A stretch of 64,000 bases of DNA from Butyrivibrio sp. (GCA_015056585.1 SVFZ01000052.1:116670-180669), one strand, 5' to 3'; numbered from the stretch's first letter, positions 54,085 to 63,647 are shown. Translations and numbers: made by a program. Notes: generated by a model from the sequence alone, not told the origin.

Positions 54085-54105
54085 TCCGGTAAGGATCGAA
54101 ATAGG

Positions 54106-54157
54106 AAAAAGGAATGTTCTGGTTCCCAACACACTCCCTACAGAACATTCCTTTTTT
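54106..54157. terminator. Bidirectional terminator between the Ser/Thr-rich gene and the phosphoesterase gene
   Basis: AAAAAGGAATGTTCTG (54106-54121) pairs exactly with CAGAACATTCCTTTTT (54141-54156), and T6 follows on the plus strand. Confidence 0.92.
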
Positions 54158-54195
54158 CATGCCATAATATTCACAATTACTGTCATAGAAAAAAC

Positions 54196-55083
54196 TTACT
54201 TCTCATGCGGGATTTCCTTCCCGTAAAGATCAATATAGTTTTCCTTAAGGGCAATTGCCCAGTATTTCTCAGGAATATTGGGCCACCTTACAATGCCTCT
54301 CTCCTGTTCACACAACCTCATAGCCCTTAAGAGAACCGTTTCGTTAAGGTTAACACCGGTTCTTATAGTATGCATGCTGACTGCAGCCCACGCAGGGGCA
54401 TATTTGCAAAGCTCAGAGGACTTGAAATCTCTTATTATCTGCTTTCTGTCGTACTCCAGCTGAATATGCTCTTCCTCCCAACTTTTAGTGGTTCCGTGAA
54501 GTATACAAAACTGCGCCTTTCCGCCGTGTTCCATAGGAAGTCCCACTGATCCGGGATTTATCGACTTTTTCCCCCTGTACACATAGGTTCCCTGAATATG
54601 CGTATGCCCATGCAAAAGAATTCCCGTATTCAGGTGGGTCAGAGCTCTCTTTGTATTTCTTTTTTCCCTGTAAAGAAGTTCACCGGTATCTGTCATAGAG
54701 CCGTGACAGTACTCAAAAGAAGGAATCCCTTTCTGCTGAAAAATACCGCTGTTTGGCAGAGACTCAAAAAAAGCAAAGTCCTTATCAGTGAGGTTTTCGT
54801 AAGTGTAAAGAAGACTTCCGCTGGCAGATCCTTTTCTCCAGTTTCCTTCGCCGCTTCTCCTGTAATTTAGAAGATATTCCTCTCTGTTACCCCGGATAAT
54901 TGTGGTATTAAAGTATTGCTTAAGGACATAGATAAGCTCCATGGCTTTTTGCGGATTTGGGCAGTCAGTGACATAGTCGCCAAGGAGGAAAAAATTAGTA
55001 ATCCCCTTGCCAACCGTATAGTCAATGCACGCCTGCAGCGCAGCATAATTTCCATGAATGTCACTAAATACCGCTATATCCAT
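54196..55083 (-). CDS. Calcineurin-like metallophosphoesterase (YfcE/MJ0936-like)
   Basis: 295 residues. Metal-binding motifs in order: FSDIHGN (9-13 region), LLGDYVTDCPN, IIRGNREEY, and a late HGHTHIQ with NPGSVGLP. These define a binuclear phosphodiesterase/phosphatase; the C-terminal roughly 100 residues are an additional domain without a clear match. Substrate unknown. Cytoplasmic. Located 43 bases after the ABC exporter genes and possibly co-transcribed with them. Confidence 0.88.
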   Translation of the reverse strand: MDIAVFSDIHGNYAALQACIDYTVGKGITNFFLLGDYVTDCPNPQKAMELIYVLKQYFNTTIIRGNREEYLLNYRRSGEGNWRKGSASGSLLYTYENLTDKDFAFFESLPNSGIFQQKGIPSFEYCHGSMTDTGELLYREKRNTKRALTHLNTGILLHGHTHIQGTYVYRGKKSINPGSVGLPMEHGGKAQFCILHGTTKSWEEEHIQLEYDRKQIIRDFKSSELCKYAPAWAAVSMHTIRTGVNLNETVLLRAMRLCEQERGIVRWPNIPEKYWAIALKENYIDLYGKEIPHEK

Positions 55084-55126
55084 ATCTCTCCAATGTTGAT
55101 ACTCTTTTATTTACTCACATCTTTAT

Positions 55127-56947
55127 TCAGGTGGTGAAAGCTGCATTAATACTGGATTCGTCAAACTGCTTGGTAAAGAGGTCGTAGTAATGTCCCTTCT
55201 TTTCCATCAGCTGGCTGTGAGTTCCTCTCTCAATGATCTTACCATCCTGTACCACCAGTATCACATCCGCACCTACTACAGTTGAAAGACGGTGAGCTAT
55301 AACAAAAGATGTCCTGCCCTTTGTAACTGTAACTATCGCATCCTGGATGGCTTTTTCCGTTACTGTATCAATGGAAGCCGTCGCCTCATCAAGAACAAGG
55401 ATCTTGGGATCTGCCAGGATTGCCCTTGCGAAGGAAAGGAGCTGTTTTTCACCTGTGGACAGCATATCACCGTCCTCTCCAACATCACTGTCTAGCCCCT
55501 TTTCCATCCTCTTTACAATGCCATCAGCAGCAACAAGCTTTAGCGCATTCCAGATTTCTTCCTCTGTGGCATCGGGCTTGCCATACCTTAAGTTCTCTCT
55601 TACGGTTCCGGAGAAAAGATGAGGTGTCTGAAGCACATAACCTATATTGGAGTGAAGCCACAGCTGAGACCTTGCCGCAGCATCTTTTCCGTCAATCAAA
55701 ACCGTACCTGTAGTAGGCTTAAAAAATCTGCAAACCAGATTTACAAGAGTCGATTTGCCGGCTCCTGTCTCGCCCACAATGGCTATATTACTGCCCTGAG
55801 GGACTTTCAGATTAAAGTGTTCAAGTACGTACTCATCTCCATCGGGATATTTAAAGGTAACATCCTTAAATTCCACATCTCCGTGTAATGGCTCCCAGTT
55901 TTCTTTCTTGGGATTAAAGGTATCGCCGTACTTCTCTATAACCTCCGGGCTGTCTGCCACGTCTGACTCTGTCTCAAGAAGCCTTGTAAATCTCTCCACA
56001 TTTACCTGAACCGCGATAAGCTCGGAAATAGTGACGATAACATTTTGAATAGGCTCCATAAGTCCAAGAGCATAGGATAAGAAAACCGAGAAGGTTCCGA
56101 TCTGTATAACCCCGTCCAAAGTAATAATGCCGCCTCTCCAAAGCACCAGTGAAAGGGCAAAAGATGACATCATGGTTATTGCTGAATTGAAAAATGCGGA
56201 ATAATGTGTCGCATGTACGGAAGTTGCCCTCATTTTTTCAGTATCTTCTTCAAAGTCCTTCTGTATCTTGTCCTCAACCACCAGGGTCTTTATAGCCTTG
56301 GCTCCGGTAATGCCCTCATTAAAATTGCCGGTAATTGTGGAATTTATCTCCCTGATCTTTCTGTTGAGTACAACAAGCTTTGCCTGAAAATACATGACTA
56401 GAACAACAGCTATCGGAACAAGAAGCATAATAAGAAGCGCAAGTTTGAAATTTAGCGCCAGCATCATAATAAGGACGCAAACAATGTATGAACCGTTCCA
56501 GATGATATCCATCATTCTCCAGGCTACCATAACGCCGATCTTACCTGTATCGCTCATAACTCTGGCATGGATATATCCAACATTGTTCTGATTAAAATAG
56601 GCAAAGGAAAGAGTCTGCAGATGTGAAAAAGCTGCATCTCTTAAGTCTCTGTCAATGTACATCTCGACTTTTCCGCACATATAGACGGATATGAAATTAT
56701 CAAGCGTCTGGAAAACAAGGATCAATACATAGAGGATGACAAAAGTGCTAAGTCCCTCAAGGGTTCCTTTTCCCACAAAATTATCGAGTGCATATCTGTT
56801 AAAAATAGGATAAACAGAGTCAATCAGAGAGCTCAGTATTCCCAGAGTAACCATAAAAACGATCATCGTCAGATATGGCTTTATAAACGGATATAACTTA
56901 GGCACTCCGAAAAACGGAAGCTTAATATTTTTCTCTTTTTCTTTCAT
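55127..56947 (-). CDS. ABC exporter half-transporter with catalytically intact ATPase (heterodimer partner 2)
   Basis: 606 residues: six membrane helices (about 20-320) and an ATPase domain. Walker A GETGAGKST, Walker B ILVLDEATAS with the catalytic glutamate, H-loop IAHRLST. The signature is LSTGEKQ instead of LSGGQ. That pattern, opposite to its neighbour's, marks a heterodimeric exporter of the BmrCD/LmrCD/TM287-288 type. Substrate unknown, probably a drug, lipid or peptide. Starts 11 bases after the partner gene. Confidence 0.93.
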   Translation of the reverse strand: MKEKEKNIKLPFFGVPKLYPFIKPYLTMIVFMVTLGILSSLIDSVYPIFNRYALDNFVGKGTLEGLSTFVILYVLILVFQTLDNFISVYMCGKVEMYIDRDLRDAAFSHLQTLSFAYFNQNNVGYIHARVMSDTGKIGVMVAWRMMDIIWNGSYIVCVLIMMLALNFKLALLIMLLVPIAVVLVMYFQAKLVVLNRKIREINSTITGNFNEGITGAKAIKTLVVEDKIQKDFEEDTEKMRATSVHATHYSAFFNSAITMMSSFALSLVLWRGGIITLDGVIQIGTFSVFLSYALGLMEPIQNVIVTISELIAVQVNVERFTRLLETESDVADSPEVIEKYGDTFNPKKENWEPLHGDVEFKDVTFKYPDGDEYVLEHFNLKVPQGSNIAIVGETGAGKSTLVNLVCRFFKPTTGTVLIDGKDAAARSQLWLHSNIGYVLQTPHLFSGTVRENLRYGKPDATEEEIWNALKLVAADGIVKRMEKGLDSDVGEDGDMLSTGEKQLLSFARAILADPKILVLDEATASIDTVTEKAIQDAIVTVTKGRTSFVIAHRLSTVVGADVILVVQDGKIIERGTHSQLMEKKGHYYDLFTKQFDESSINAAFTT

Positions 56948-56958
56948 AATTTCCTCTC

Positions 56959-58776
56959 TTAAGTGCCCTGCATCTGAATGTCATATATTTTTTTATAAAT
57001 TCCATTCATCTTTAAAAGCTCATCGTGTGTTCCCTGCTCTGCAATTCGTCCATGGTCAAGAACAATTATGGAATCAGCATGCATCAGGGTCATGATCCTG
57101 TGGGAAATAAGAACCACCGTGGATTCTCCGATATTTTCAGAAAGTGCATGCCTGATCTTTGCATCAGTCTGTGTATCAACAGCCGACAAAGAATCATCAA
57201 ATACCATAACGGGAGGCCTTGAGACAAGCATCTGTGCAATTGCTGTACGCTGCTTCTGTCCACCTGACAAGGTCACACCTCTCTCGCCCACAAAGGTCTC
57301 ATAGCCCTGATTAAAGCTCTCGATAGTTTCATCCAAAGCCGCTATTTTAGCTGCTCTTCTGATTTCCTTAATGTCATTCTTTTTCTGGGTTATACCGATA
57401 TTTTCAGAGAGAGTTCTGGAAAACAAAAACGGCTCCTGAAGAACAAAACCAATATTTTTCCGAAGCCACGATGCCTTGATGTCCCTGATATCCGTATCTC
57501 CCACAAGGATTCTTCCGCTTCCCTCAGGAATATCATAGAGCCTGTCCATAAGGTACATAAGTGTGGACTTTCCGGATCCGGTTCCTCCAAGAATACCAAA
57601 GGTAGATCCCGCCTTGATCTTAAAGCTGACACCATGCAAAACTTCTTCTGTTCCATTGTCATATACAAAGGAAACATTTTCGAAAGTGATATCGTCGTTT
57701 AAAGAAGGTTCTGTAGCGTTTTCTTTGTCCTTCTCAGTCTCAGAGTTCATGATATAGCTGATACGGTCTATCGAAACTCCGGCCTTACTCATCTCTGATA
57801 TTATTCTTCCAAGAGCGCGAACAGGCCATACAAGCATGGAATTGTATGAAACAAAGGCAATGTACTCACCAACCGTAATCTCTCCATGCACACAAAGTAC
57901 CGCGCCATATACAGTTATGAGCATAACCTGAAGCCCTGAAATAAGATCGTTTGAGGACCAGAATGCCGATAATATCCTCATAAGATCTATCCAAAGCTGG
58001 GTATATTCATGGTTTTGTTTTACAAACCTTTCTCTCTCGTATTTTTCTCTTCCGAAGGCTCTTACAACTCTGACTCCTGTGAGGTTTTCCTGCGCTGTTG
58101 CCGAGAGCCTGCCCTCTTCGTTATCTGCCTTTTCAAAGGCATTTCTGATCTTTCCGTGGAAAAATAAAGAATACAACACAATAATCGGGATAAATACAGC
58201 GGAAACAATAGTCATCTTTCCGTTTATCCCGATCATAAAGTACATTGCAATGATGATCCTGATGATTATCCTGAAAAGAGATGACATCTGTTCAGAGATG
58301 AACATCTTTATTGTATCTACATCCGAAGTACATCTCTGAATGATATCACCTGTATGATTTTCGCCATGCCAAGTAAACGGCAGATGCATGATATGCTCGA
58401 AAAGCTTATCCCTCATTCTCTGGATAAGCTTCTCAGCACCCATGGAATTGAACAATCTGAAAAGATATCTCGATATAGCTCCCAGAAGACCTATCACAGC
58501 TACCAAAAGAGCTATGTACTGAAGGTGTCCTCTAAGAAACTGCCTTCCTCCCATGGCTTCCATAATAGCATTTAGGTATCCGGGAACCGTATCGGATGTT
58601 GTGTCATCTATACAATAATCAACTGTATACTGTATTATCTTGGGCCCTATCATGTCAAAAAACGTAACCAGCAGGGAAAAGATAATACTCAGAACAAATA
58701 AAGCTATGCTTCCTTTAAGGAAGTATAAAACCAGCGCTCGTTTATTCTTAAATTTTAAGTTTTGATTGTTTGCCAT
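56959..58776 (-). CDS. ABC exporter half-transporter with degenerate ATPase site (heterodimer partner 1)
   Basis: 605 residues: six membrane helices then an ATPase domain. Walker A GGTGSGKST and a canonical signature LSGGQKQR, but Walker B reads VMVFDDSLSA: aspartate replaces the catalytic glutamate. H-loop ISHRIMT. With the partner (intact Walker B, altered signature), one composite site hydrolyses ATP and the other is degenerate, as known for heterodimeric exporters. First of the pair; follows the SPFH gene by 42 bases. Confidence 0.93.
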   Translation of the reverse strand: MANNQNLKFKNKRALVLYFLKGSIALFVLSIIFSLLVTFFDMIGPKIIQYTVDYCIDDTTSDTVPGYLNAIMEAMGGRQFLRGHLQYIALLVAVIGLLGAISRYLFRLFNSMGAEKLIQRMRDKLFEHIMHLPFTWHGENHTGDIIQRCTSDVDTIKMFISEQMSSLFRIIIRIIIAMYFMIGINGKMTIVSAVFIPIIVLYSLFFHGKIRNAFEKADNEEGRLSATAQENLTGVRVVRAFGREKYERERFVKQNHEYTQLWIDLMRILSAFWSSNDLISGLQVMLITVYGAVLCVHGEITVGEYIAFVSYNSMLVWPVRALGRIISEMSKAGVSIDRISYIMNSETEKDKENATEPSLNDDITFENVSFVYDNGTEEVLHGVSFKIKAGSTFGILGGTGSGKSTLMYLMDRLYDIPEGSGRILVGDTDIRDIKASWLRKNIGFVLQEPFLFSRTLSENIGITQKKNDIKEIRRAAKIAALDETIESFNQGYETFVGERGVTLSGGQKQRTAIAQMLVSRPPVMVFDDSLSAVDTQTDAKIRHALSENIGESTVVLISHRIMTLMHADSIIVLDHGRIAEQGTHDELLKMNGIYKKIYDIQMQGT

Positions 58777-58818
58777 AAATAATCCCTTTATATTGTGTAA
58801 TTGGGGATTATCAAAATG

Positions 58819-59730
58819 TTATTTTACAATCTCTTTAATAGACTGGGCAAGGCCTGCAATTCCCTGAATATTTGATGGAACAATAATCTTGGTTGCCTGA
58901 CCGTCCGAAGCCTTTTCAAAAGCTTCAAGGCTCTTAAGAGTCAGAACAGACTCATCAGCTCCTGCCTCCTTCAACATTTTGATACCCTCAGCGTTAGCCC
59001 TCTGAATATTCTTTATAGCCTCAGCCTGACCTTCAGCTTCGCGGATCTTCTTTTCTCTCTCAGCCTCAGCTCGAAGGATTGTAGCCTGCTTATCAGCTTC
59101 AGCCTGGAGGATCTTACTCTGTTTTTCACCTTCTGCTACAGTGATCTGACTCTGCTTCTCACCTTCTGCAAAAAGAATCTTCTCTCTCTTTTCACGTTCA
59201 GCTTTCATCTGCTTCTCCATTGCATCACGGATCTGCTCCGGAGGATTGATGTTTTTAAGCTCAACTCTCGTGATCTTGATACCCCATGGATCTGTTGCTA
59301 TATCCAGTGCATCCTGCATCTGTGCATTGATCTGATCTCTTGAAGTGAGAGTCTCGTCAAGAGTAAGGGAACCAATAACGTTACGAAGTGTGGTTGCTGT
59401 AAGATTCTCAATAGCTCCTATGGGATTTCTTACTCCGTATGCATAAGCCATTGGATCTGAAATTCTAAAGAATACTATAGAGTCAATCTGCATTGTAACA
59501 TTATCCTGAGTAATAACAGGCTGAGGCGGGAAATCACAGTACTGCTCCTTGAGATCCACCTGTCTTGCAACTCTGTCAATAAAAGGAACCTTGATATGAA
59601 GGCCTACGTCCCAAGTCTCTTTATATGCGCCAAGTCTTTCAACAACATATGAATGAGCCTGCGGAACAATCTTGATGTTTGCTGCAACTAAAACCAGTAA
59701 AAGCACTACGATAATAATTATTGCTACCAT
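58819..59730 (-). CDS. SPFH/Band 7 (stomatin-like, QmcA-type) membrane protein
   Basis: 303 residues. One N-terminal membrane helix (VAIIIIVVLLLVLVAANI), then the Band 7 domain (IVPQAHSYVVERLGAYKETWDVGLHIKVPFIDRV). A long coiled coil with repeated AEGEKQSQI / AEGEKQSKI / AEADKQATI units ends the protein. Such proteins oligomerise in membrane microdomains and pair with NfeD proteins, as here (nfeD-like gene immediately upstream). It organises membrane complexes or protease access; the specific role is unknown. Confidence 0.94.
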   Translation of the reverse strand: MVAIIIIVVLLLVLVAANIKIVPQAHSYVVERLGAYKETWDVGLHIKVPFIDRVARQVDLKEQYCDFPPQPVITQDNVTMQIDSIVFFRISDPMAYAYGVRNPIGAIENLTATTLRNVIGSLTLDETLTSRDQINAQMQDALDIATDPWGIKITRVELKNINPPEQIRDAMEKQMKAEREKREKILFAEGEKQSQITVAEGEKQSKILQAEADKQATILRAEAEREKKIREAEGQAEAIKNIQRANAEGIKMLKEAGADESVLTLKSLEAFEKASDGQATKIIVPSNIQGIAGLAQSIKEIVK

Positions 59731-59770
59731 AAATTTCCTCCTTAACGATACCTTTATTATGTATATTGTT

Positions 59771-60214
59771 TTAATCAGCCTTTTTTACAATAAGCTTTAC
59801 TCCCTGGACTTTGACGACTACAACCTCTTCTCCGGCAGAAATTATTTCATCTTCATTTTCTGTGGCAGCAAGCCATGTTGATCCCTCATAGTCAACCCTG
59901 CCTTTTCCTTTAATGCTGTCAATATCAGTCTTTGCTACGAGTCTTTTGCCTATTACAGCATCAATGTTTGTTCTCGTAACCTTTTTGTTCAAATACTTTT
60001 CTGCCAACGGCCTTACGGCTATAAGTACGATCATTGATACAAGAATAAAAAGAACAAGCTGTACCCATATATTTGCCCCGATAAGTGCTGCCAGCATAGC
60101 AACAACCGCGCCTATTGCAAACCATATAGTAATAAGTCCCATTGTGGAAAGTTCAATTACTGCAAGAACTATAGCAGCAACCAGCCAGATAACGGCTGAT
60201 GAAGCAAAAGTCAT
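59771..60214 (-). CDS. NfeD-family membrane protein, short form
   Basis: 147 residues from the ATG at 60214, which has AGGAGGTG 6-8 bases ahead; earlier in-frame codons overlap that site. Two to three membrane helices (about 6-75) precede a C-terminal OB-fold domain (IGKRLVAKTDIDSIKGKGRVDYEGSTWLA). No protease domain, so the short NfeD class. Partner of the downstream SPFH protein. Confidence 0.92.
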   Translation of the reverse strand: MTFASSAVIWLVAAIVLAVIELSTMGLITIWFAIGAVVAMLAALIGANIWVQLVLFILVSMIVLIAVRPLAEKYLNKKVTRTNIDAVIGKRLVAKTDIDSIKGKGRVDYEGSTWLAATENEDEIISAGEEVVVVKVQGVKLIVKKAD

Positions 60215-60375
60215 ACACATCACCTCCTCATGATTGCAGAACTATACATGTTTTAATTATAATGCATCCTCCCTAAACAAGGAAGATGGTTTCTTAAGTA
60301 AATATAACTTTGCACATCCAATATTCATGGTAATTTTATAGCCTTTTCATAATTAAACTAACATAAAGAAATGTA

Positions 60376-60404
60376 TTTCAGAAAACAGTGTGTTATTATA
60401 TAAT
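60376..60404 (+). promoter_or_regulatory. Putative promoter of the GGDEF gene pair
   Basis: TTTCAG (60376-60381), a 17-base spacer and TATAAT (60399-60404), 57 bases before the start. Confidence 0.5.
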
Positions 60405-60460
60405 AGTAGAATTTTAATCGATACACCGTTCTTTGTGATCAGTCTTTGGAGGGTAAAAGA

Positions 60461-61846
60461 ATGTACGGTTATGATTATTCGACATTTAAAAGCATAGTTG
60501 AAATGTGCAATATGCCAAGCTGTATTTTTTCCGTTGAAAAGAAAGATGATGGCACCTGCGGTAAAATAATCATGCTTGCAACCAACAAAATCTTTAGCAT
60601 GACGGGTGAAGATGTCGAAGGTTTGCCCTATGATGCAAAGCTTCCAAAAGATCCCAAATTTGAAGATATAGTTTTCAAGGCTGCCTGGCATAATGAGCAT
60701 TATCACGCTTATATCGACACAACAAGACTATATGGCTATTGGACTGAAGATATCATAATTCCGCTCAAAAGCGATGATGAAAAGATACATTATTGCCAGT
60801 TTATCTATAATCTCACAAAGGAGATGGATTCCGGCAAATATTCTATTATTTCGCCTGATATTGCCAGCTTTGTTATAAGAACCTGTATCAACCTTCGTAA
60901 GGAGGATGATTTTTATTCTGCTATGGCCTCAGTGACAAAGGATATACGTGAATTTACGGATTCTTTTGCCGCTTCCATCATGACCGTATCAAAGGATCTT
61001 TTCCAGTTTGAAGTTGTAAGTGAAAGTGTTAGAAACAACTCCAAAAACCTCCATGATGTTTTTTCGAATATTCCTTACGAAGTTGTAGAATCCTGGGAAA
61101 CTCTGATCTCCGGAACTGATTGCATAATCATCAGAAATGAGGAGGATTTAAGCGACATAGAAAAAATTGCTCCTAGGTGGGTAGAAACTCTTCGCGACAA
61201 TGATGTTAAGAGTCTTTGCCTCGCTCCTTTTATCCATCAGAACATGATCATAGGTTATTTATATATCACCAATTTTGATGTGTCCTTGCTTTCAAGATTT
61301 AAAGATACTATCGAGATGGTCTCATTTTTCCTGACATCCGAGGTTGCTCACCATATCTTTATCGATAAGCTAAAAACCTTAAGCTCATTGGATATGAGAA
61401 CCGGTGTGCAGAACAGAAATGCAATGAATACAAAAGTTGATGAGCTTGCTACAGAGCTTAAGCTTAGCAAAGTTCCGTACAGCGTAGCTTTCTGTAATCT
61501 CGCAACTCTAAAACATGTCAATATTACGCAGGGACATGATGCAGGCAATAGCCTTCTTAGTGATGCCGGCAAAATACTCAGGGATATTTTCAGGAACGAT
61601 TTCATTTACAGATCATCCGGCGACGAATTTGCTGTTATTTCAACAAACACCACCGAAAAGGACTTTGAAAACAAAATTTCGTTGCTCAAAGAAAGGGCAA
61701 GTGATCCCAACTGGGTATATTTTACCGTGGGATATTATACGGATCTGACAGAAGGAAATCTGCATACAGCCATGAGATTTGCCAATGAATACGGGCAGGA
61801 ATTTAGAGAAGACTTCTACTTCCAGCATCCTGATATGGTGAAATGA
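60461..61846 (+). CDS. GAF-GGDEF protein with degenerate (probably inactive) GGDEF domain
   Basis: 461 residues from the ATG at 60461, placed by GGAGGG just upstream; an in-frame TTG at 60446 overlaps that site. Residues 1-130 form an uncharacterised domain also found in its neighbour. About 145-300 resemble a GAF domain (SLCLAPFIHQNMIIGYLYITNFD). The C-terminus is a GGDEF fold, but the signature is SGDEF (386-390) and the metal-binding Asp of DxNxLK is Asn (FCNLATLKHVN). Diguanylate cyclase activity is therefore unlikely; a c-di-GMP/GTP receptor or partner role is possible. Followed at once by an intact paralogue. Confidence 0.85.
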   Translation: MYGYDYSTFKSIVEMCNMPSCIFSVEKKDDGTCGKIIMLATNKIFSMTGEDVEGLPYDAKLPKDPKFEDIVFKAAWHNEHYHAYIDTTRLYGYWTEDIIIPLKSDDEKIHYCQFIYNLTKEMDSGKYSIISPDIASFVIRTCINLRKEDDFYSAMASVTKDIREFTDSFAASIMTVSKDLFQFEVVSESVRNNSKNLHDVFSNIPYEVVESWETLISGTDCIIIRNEEDLSDIEKIAPRWVETLRDNDVKSLCLAPFIHQNMIIGYLYITNFDVSLLSRFKDTIEMVSFFLTSEVAHHIFIDKLKTLSSLDMRTGVQNRNAMNTKVDELATELKLSKVPYSVAFCNLATLKHVNITQGHDAGNSLLSDAGKILRDIFRNDFIYRSSGDEFAVISTNTTEKDFENKISLLKERASDPNWVYFTVGYYTDLTEGNLHTAMRFANEYGQEFREDFYFQHPDMVK

Positions 61847-61847
61847 T

Positions 61848-63296
61848 ATGAATAATGAATTATATAAAAGATTAAAAGAATATATTAGTTTTTCACCTAT
61901 TCCGAGCACAATAATCACAGTTGAAAAACTAAATGACGGATCCTGCGGAGAAATACGCTTTTTTGCAATCAATGAGCCCTTCAAAAAAAGCTACTACGAT
62001 ATGTTTGCCAACACAGAACATGATGCCAACATATCCTATGAAAACTTTGAAACTGCAATTGAAGGTCAGCTTTATACGCAACATCTGCCAAAAGAGCCCA
62101 ATTTTGAAACAGTATGCTTTAAAGCAGCCTGGGAAGGTCAATTCATTAACACCTATGTGGATACAACCAAGATGTACGGTTTTTGGACTCAGGACATCTT
62201 AAATCCCATTACTGAAAAAAGTGATGACCCCAATATCAGTTTTTGCCAGTTTTCCTATACTCTGAATAAAGAAATGGACACAGGAAAATTTGCAACCGTT
62301 TCTCCTGATATTGCCAGCTTTGTTATTAAATCATGCCTGGAACTTAGAAACGAGAAAAAGTTTCATGAAAGCATGAAAAATGTTACGAAAGATCTTCGGG
62401 AATATACAAACTCTTATGCTGCAAGCATTGTGACTGTGGATAAGGACGCACGCACTTTCGAAGTAGTAAGTGCCGACGTACGTAATAACGACAAAGATAT
62501 TAAAGAGATCTTTTCCAAATTCCCCTATGAAATAATTGAGAGCTGGGAAAAACTCTGCCAAAAGACAAACGATATAATCATTAAAGATGAACATGACTTA
62601 AATGTTATTGAGAAGAAAGCTCCCGCCTGGGTAAAGACATTGCGCGCAAATGATGTAAAAAGCCTGTGTCTTGTACCCTTCGTACATCAGGATGACATTA
62701 TCGGATATTTATACATCACAAACTTTGATGTTTCTTCCCTGGTCAGGATAAAAGAAACTGTTGAGCTCCTCTCCTTCTTTTTAACTGCTGAAGTTGCCAA
62801 TTACTTTTTCCTGCAGAAACTTGAATATCTCAGCAACGTAGATATTTTAACCGGCGTTTATAACAGAAATTGCATGAATACACATGTGGATGAACTATCC
62901 ATAAAACTCAAGCTAAATCCGCAGCCATTTTCTGTTGCATTCTGTGATCTTAACGGCCTTAAAACCATCAATGATAAAGAGGGACACAGCGATGGCGACA
63001 GGCTTTTAAAGGATGCAGCCAATCTGCTTAAGGAAATATTCGAAGATGACCTGATATTCAGAGCCGGCGGAGATGAATTTACCATCATTTCTCTGAACTG
63101 CACTAAAGAAGATTTTGAGAAAAAAATTGAAGACCTGAAAGAAGAAGCCTGCGATCCTGACTGGCTGTGTTTTGCAGTGGGCTACTATCATGACGAATCA
63201 AACGGAAATCTTCGTCTCGCACTTCGCTATGCCGACGAACTCATGTACAAAGACAAAGACGCCTACTACGAAAAGCACCCCGAAAAACGCCGCTAG
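61848..63296 (+). CDS. GAF-GGDEF diguanylate cyclase
   Basis: 482 residues, a paralogue of the preceding protein over its whole length (N-terminal domain with CFKAAWEGQFINTYVDTTKMYGFWT, then GAF-like, then GGDEF). Here the cyclase residues are intact: FCDLNGLKTIND, GHSDGDRLL, and GGDEF at 407-411. No RxxD inhibitory site lies in the expected place before GGDEF. It should make c-di-GMP from two GTP. Its ATG is one base past the upstream stop, so translation is coupled and equal amounts of the two proteins are plausible. Cytoplasmic. Confidence 0.9.
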   Translation: MNNELYKRLKEYISFSPIPSTIITVEKLNDGSCGEIRFFAINEPFKKSYYDMFANTEHDANISYENFETAIEGQLYTQHLPKEPNFETVCFKAAWEGQFINTYVDTTKMYGFWTQDILNPITEKSDDPNISFCQFSYTLNKEMDTGKFATVSPDIASFVIKSCLELRNEKKFHESMKNVTKDLREYTNSYAASIVTVDKDARTFEVVSADVRNNDKDIKEIFSKFPYEIIESWEKLCQKTNDIIIKDEHDLNVIEKKAPAWVKTLRANDVKSLCLVPFVHQDDIIGYLYITNFDVSSLVRIKETVELLSFFLTAEVANYFFLQKLEYLSNVDILTGVYNRNCMNTHVDELSIKLKLNPQPFSVAFCDLNGLKTINDKEGHSDGDRLLKDAANLLKEIFEDDLIFRAGGDEFTIISLNCTKEDFEKKIEDLKEEACDPDWLCFAVGYYHDESNGNLRLALRYADELMYKDKDAYYEKHPEKRR

Positions 63297-63298
63297 GA

Positions 63299-63325
63299 TT
63301 GTGAGCGGACACCCCTCTCTCACAA
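63299..63325 (+). terminator. Weak hairpin after the GGDEF pair
   Basis: TTGTGAG and CTCACAA pair around a 13-base loop right after the stop codon. No T-tract follows; the stronger hairpin at 63469-63526 probably ends the transcript. Confidence 0.4.
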
Positions 63326-63397
63326 CCTATCCTCATCCATAAACCTACATTCCATCACAGCGCGCCGGAAAGGAAAATTTCGGCTGAAGAAGCACAG

Positions 63398-63592
63398 CGC
63401 GGGTCTGAAAAGCTATAATTGTTTTCGAATCATTGTGACGAGTGGGTAAATTCATGAGTAAAAAAAGAAAGAGCTACCTTTCTGTTTATGTTTTTCCAAT
63501 TTTAAAAACATAGAAAGGTAGCTCTTAATTTTTTTACCATGAATTCCCACGAAGGAACAGTGAGAAAAGAAATCTTTTTTCAGACCCTCGCG
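63398..63592. repeat. About 195-bp nested inverted repeat with bidirectional terminator core
   Basis: Outer: CGCGGGTCTGAAAAG (63398-63412) with the complement ending TTCAGACCCTCGCG (63592). Middle: GTGGG..AATTCATG..GTAAAAAAA (63442-63466) with its complement near 63530-63550. Core: AAGAGCTACCTTTCT (63469-63483) with AGAAAGGTAGCTCTT (63512-63526). T7 runs flank the core on both strands, so it can terminate transcription from both sides. It lies between two converging genes. Confidence 0.75.
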
Positions 63593-63647
63593 ACTATCAA
63601 ATGGAGGTTCTGCTCTCGCAACAAGTTGCTCGCCAGAACGACCATAC

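Noticed and set aside
63453..63512. A 19-codon open frame (MSKKRKSYLSVYVFPILKT) inside the 63.4 kb palindrome
   Set aside because: No proper ribosome binding site, and it lies entirely in a hairpin with terminator features; most likely chance.
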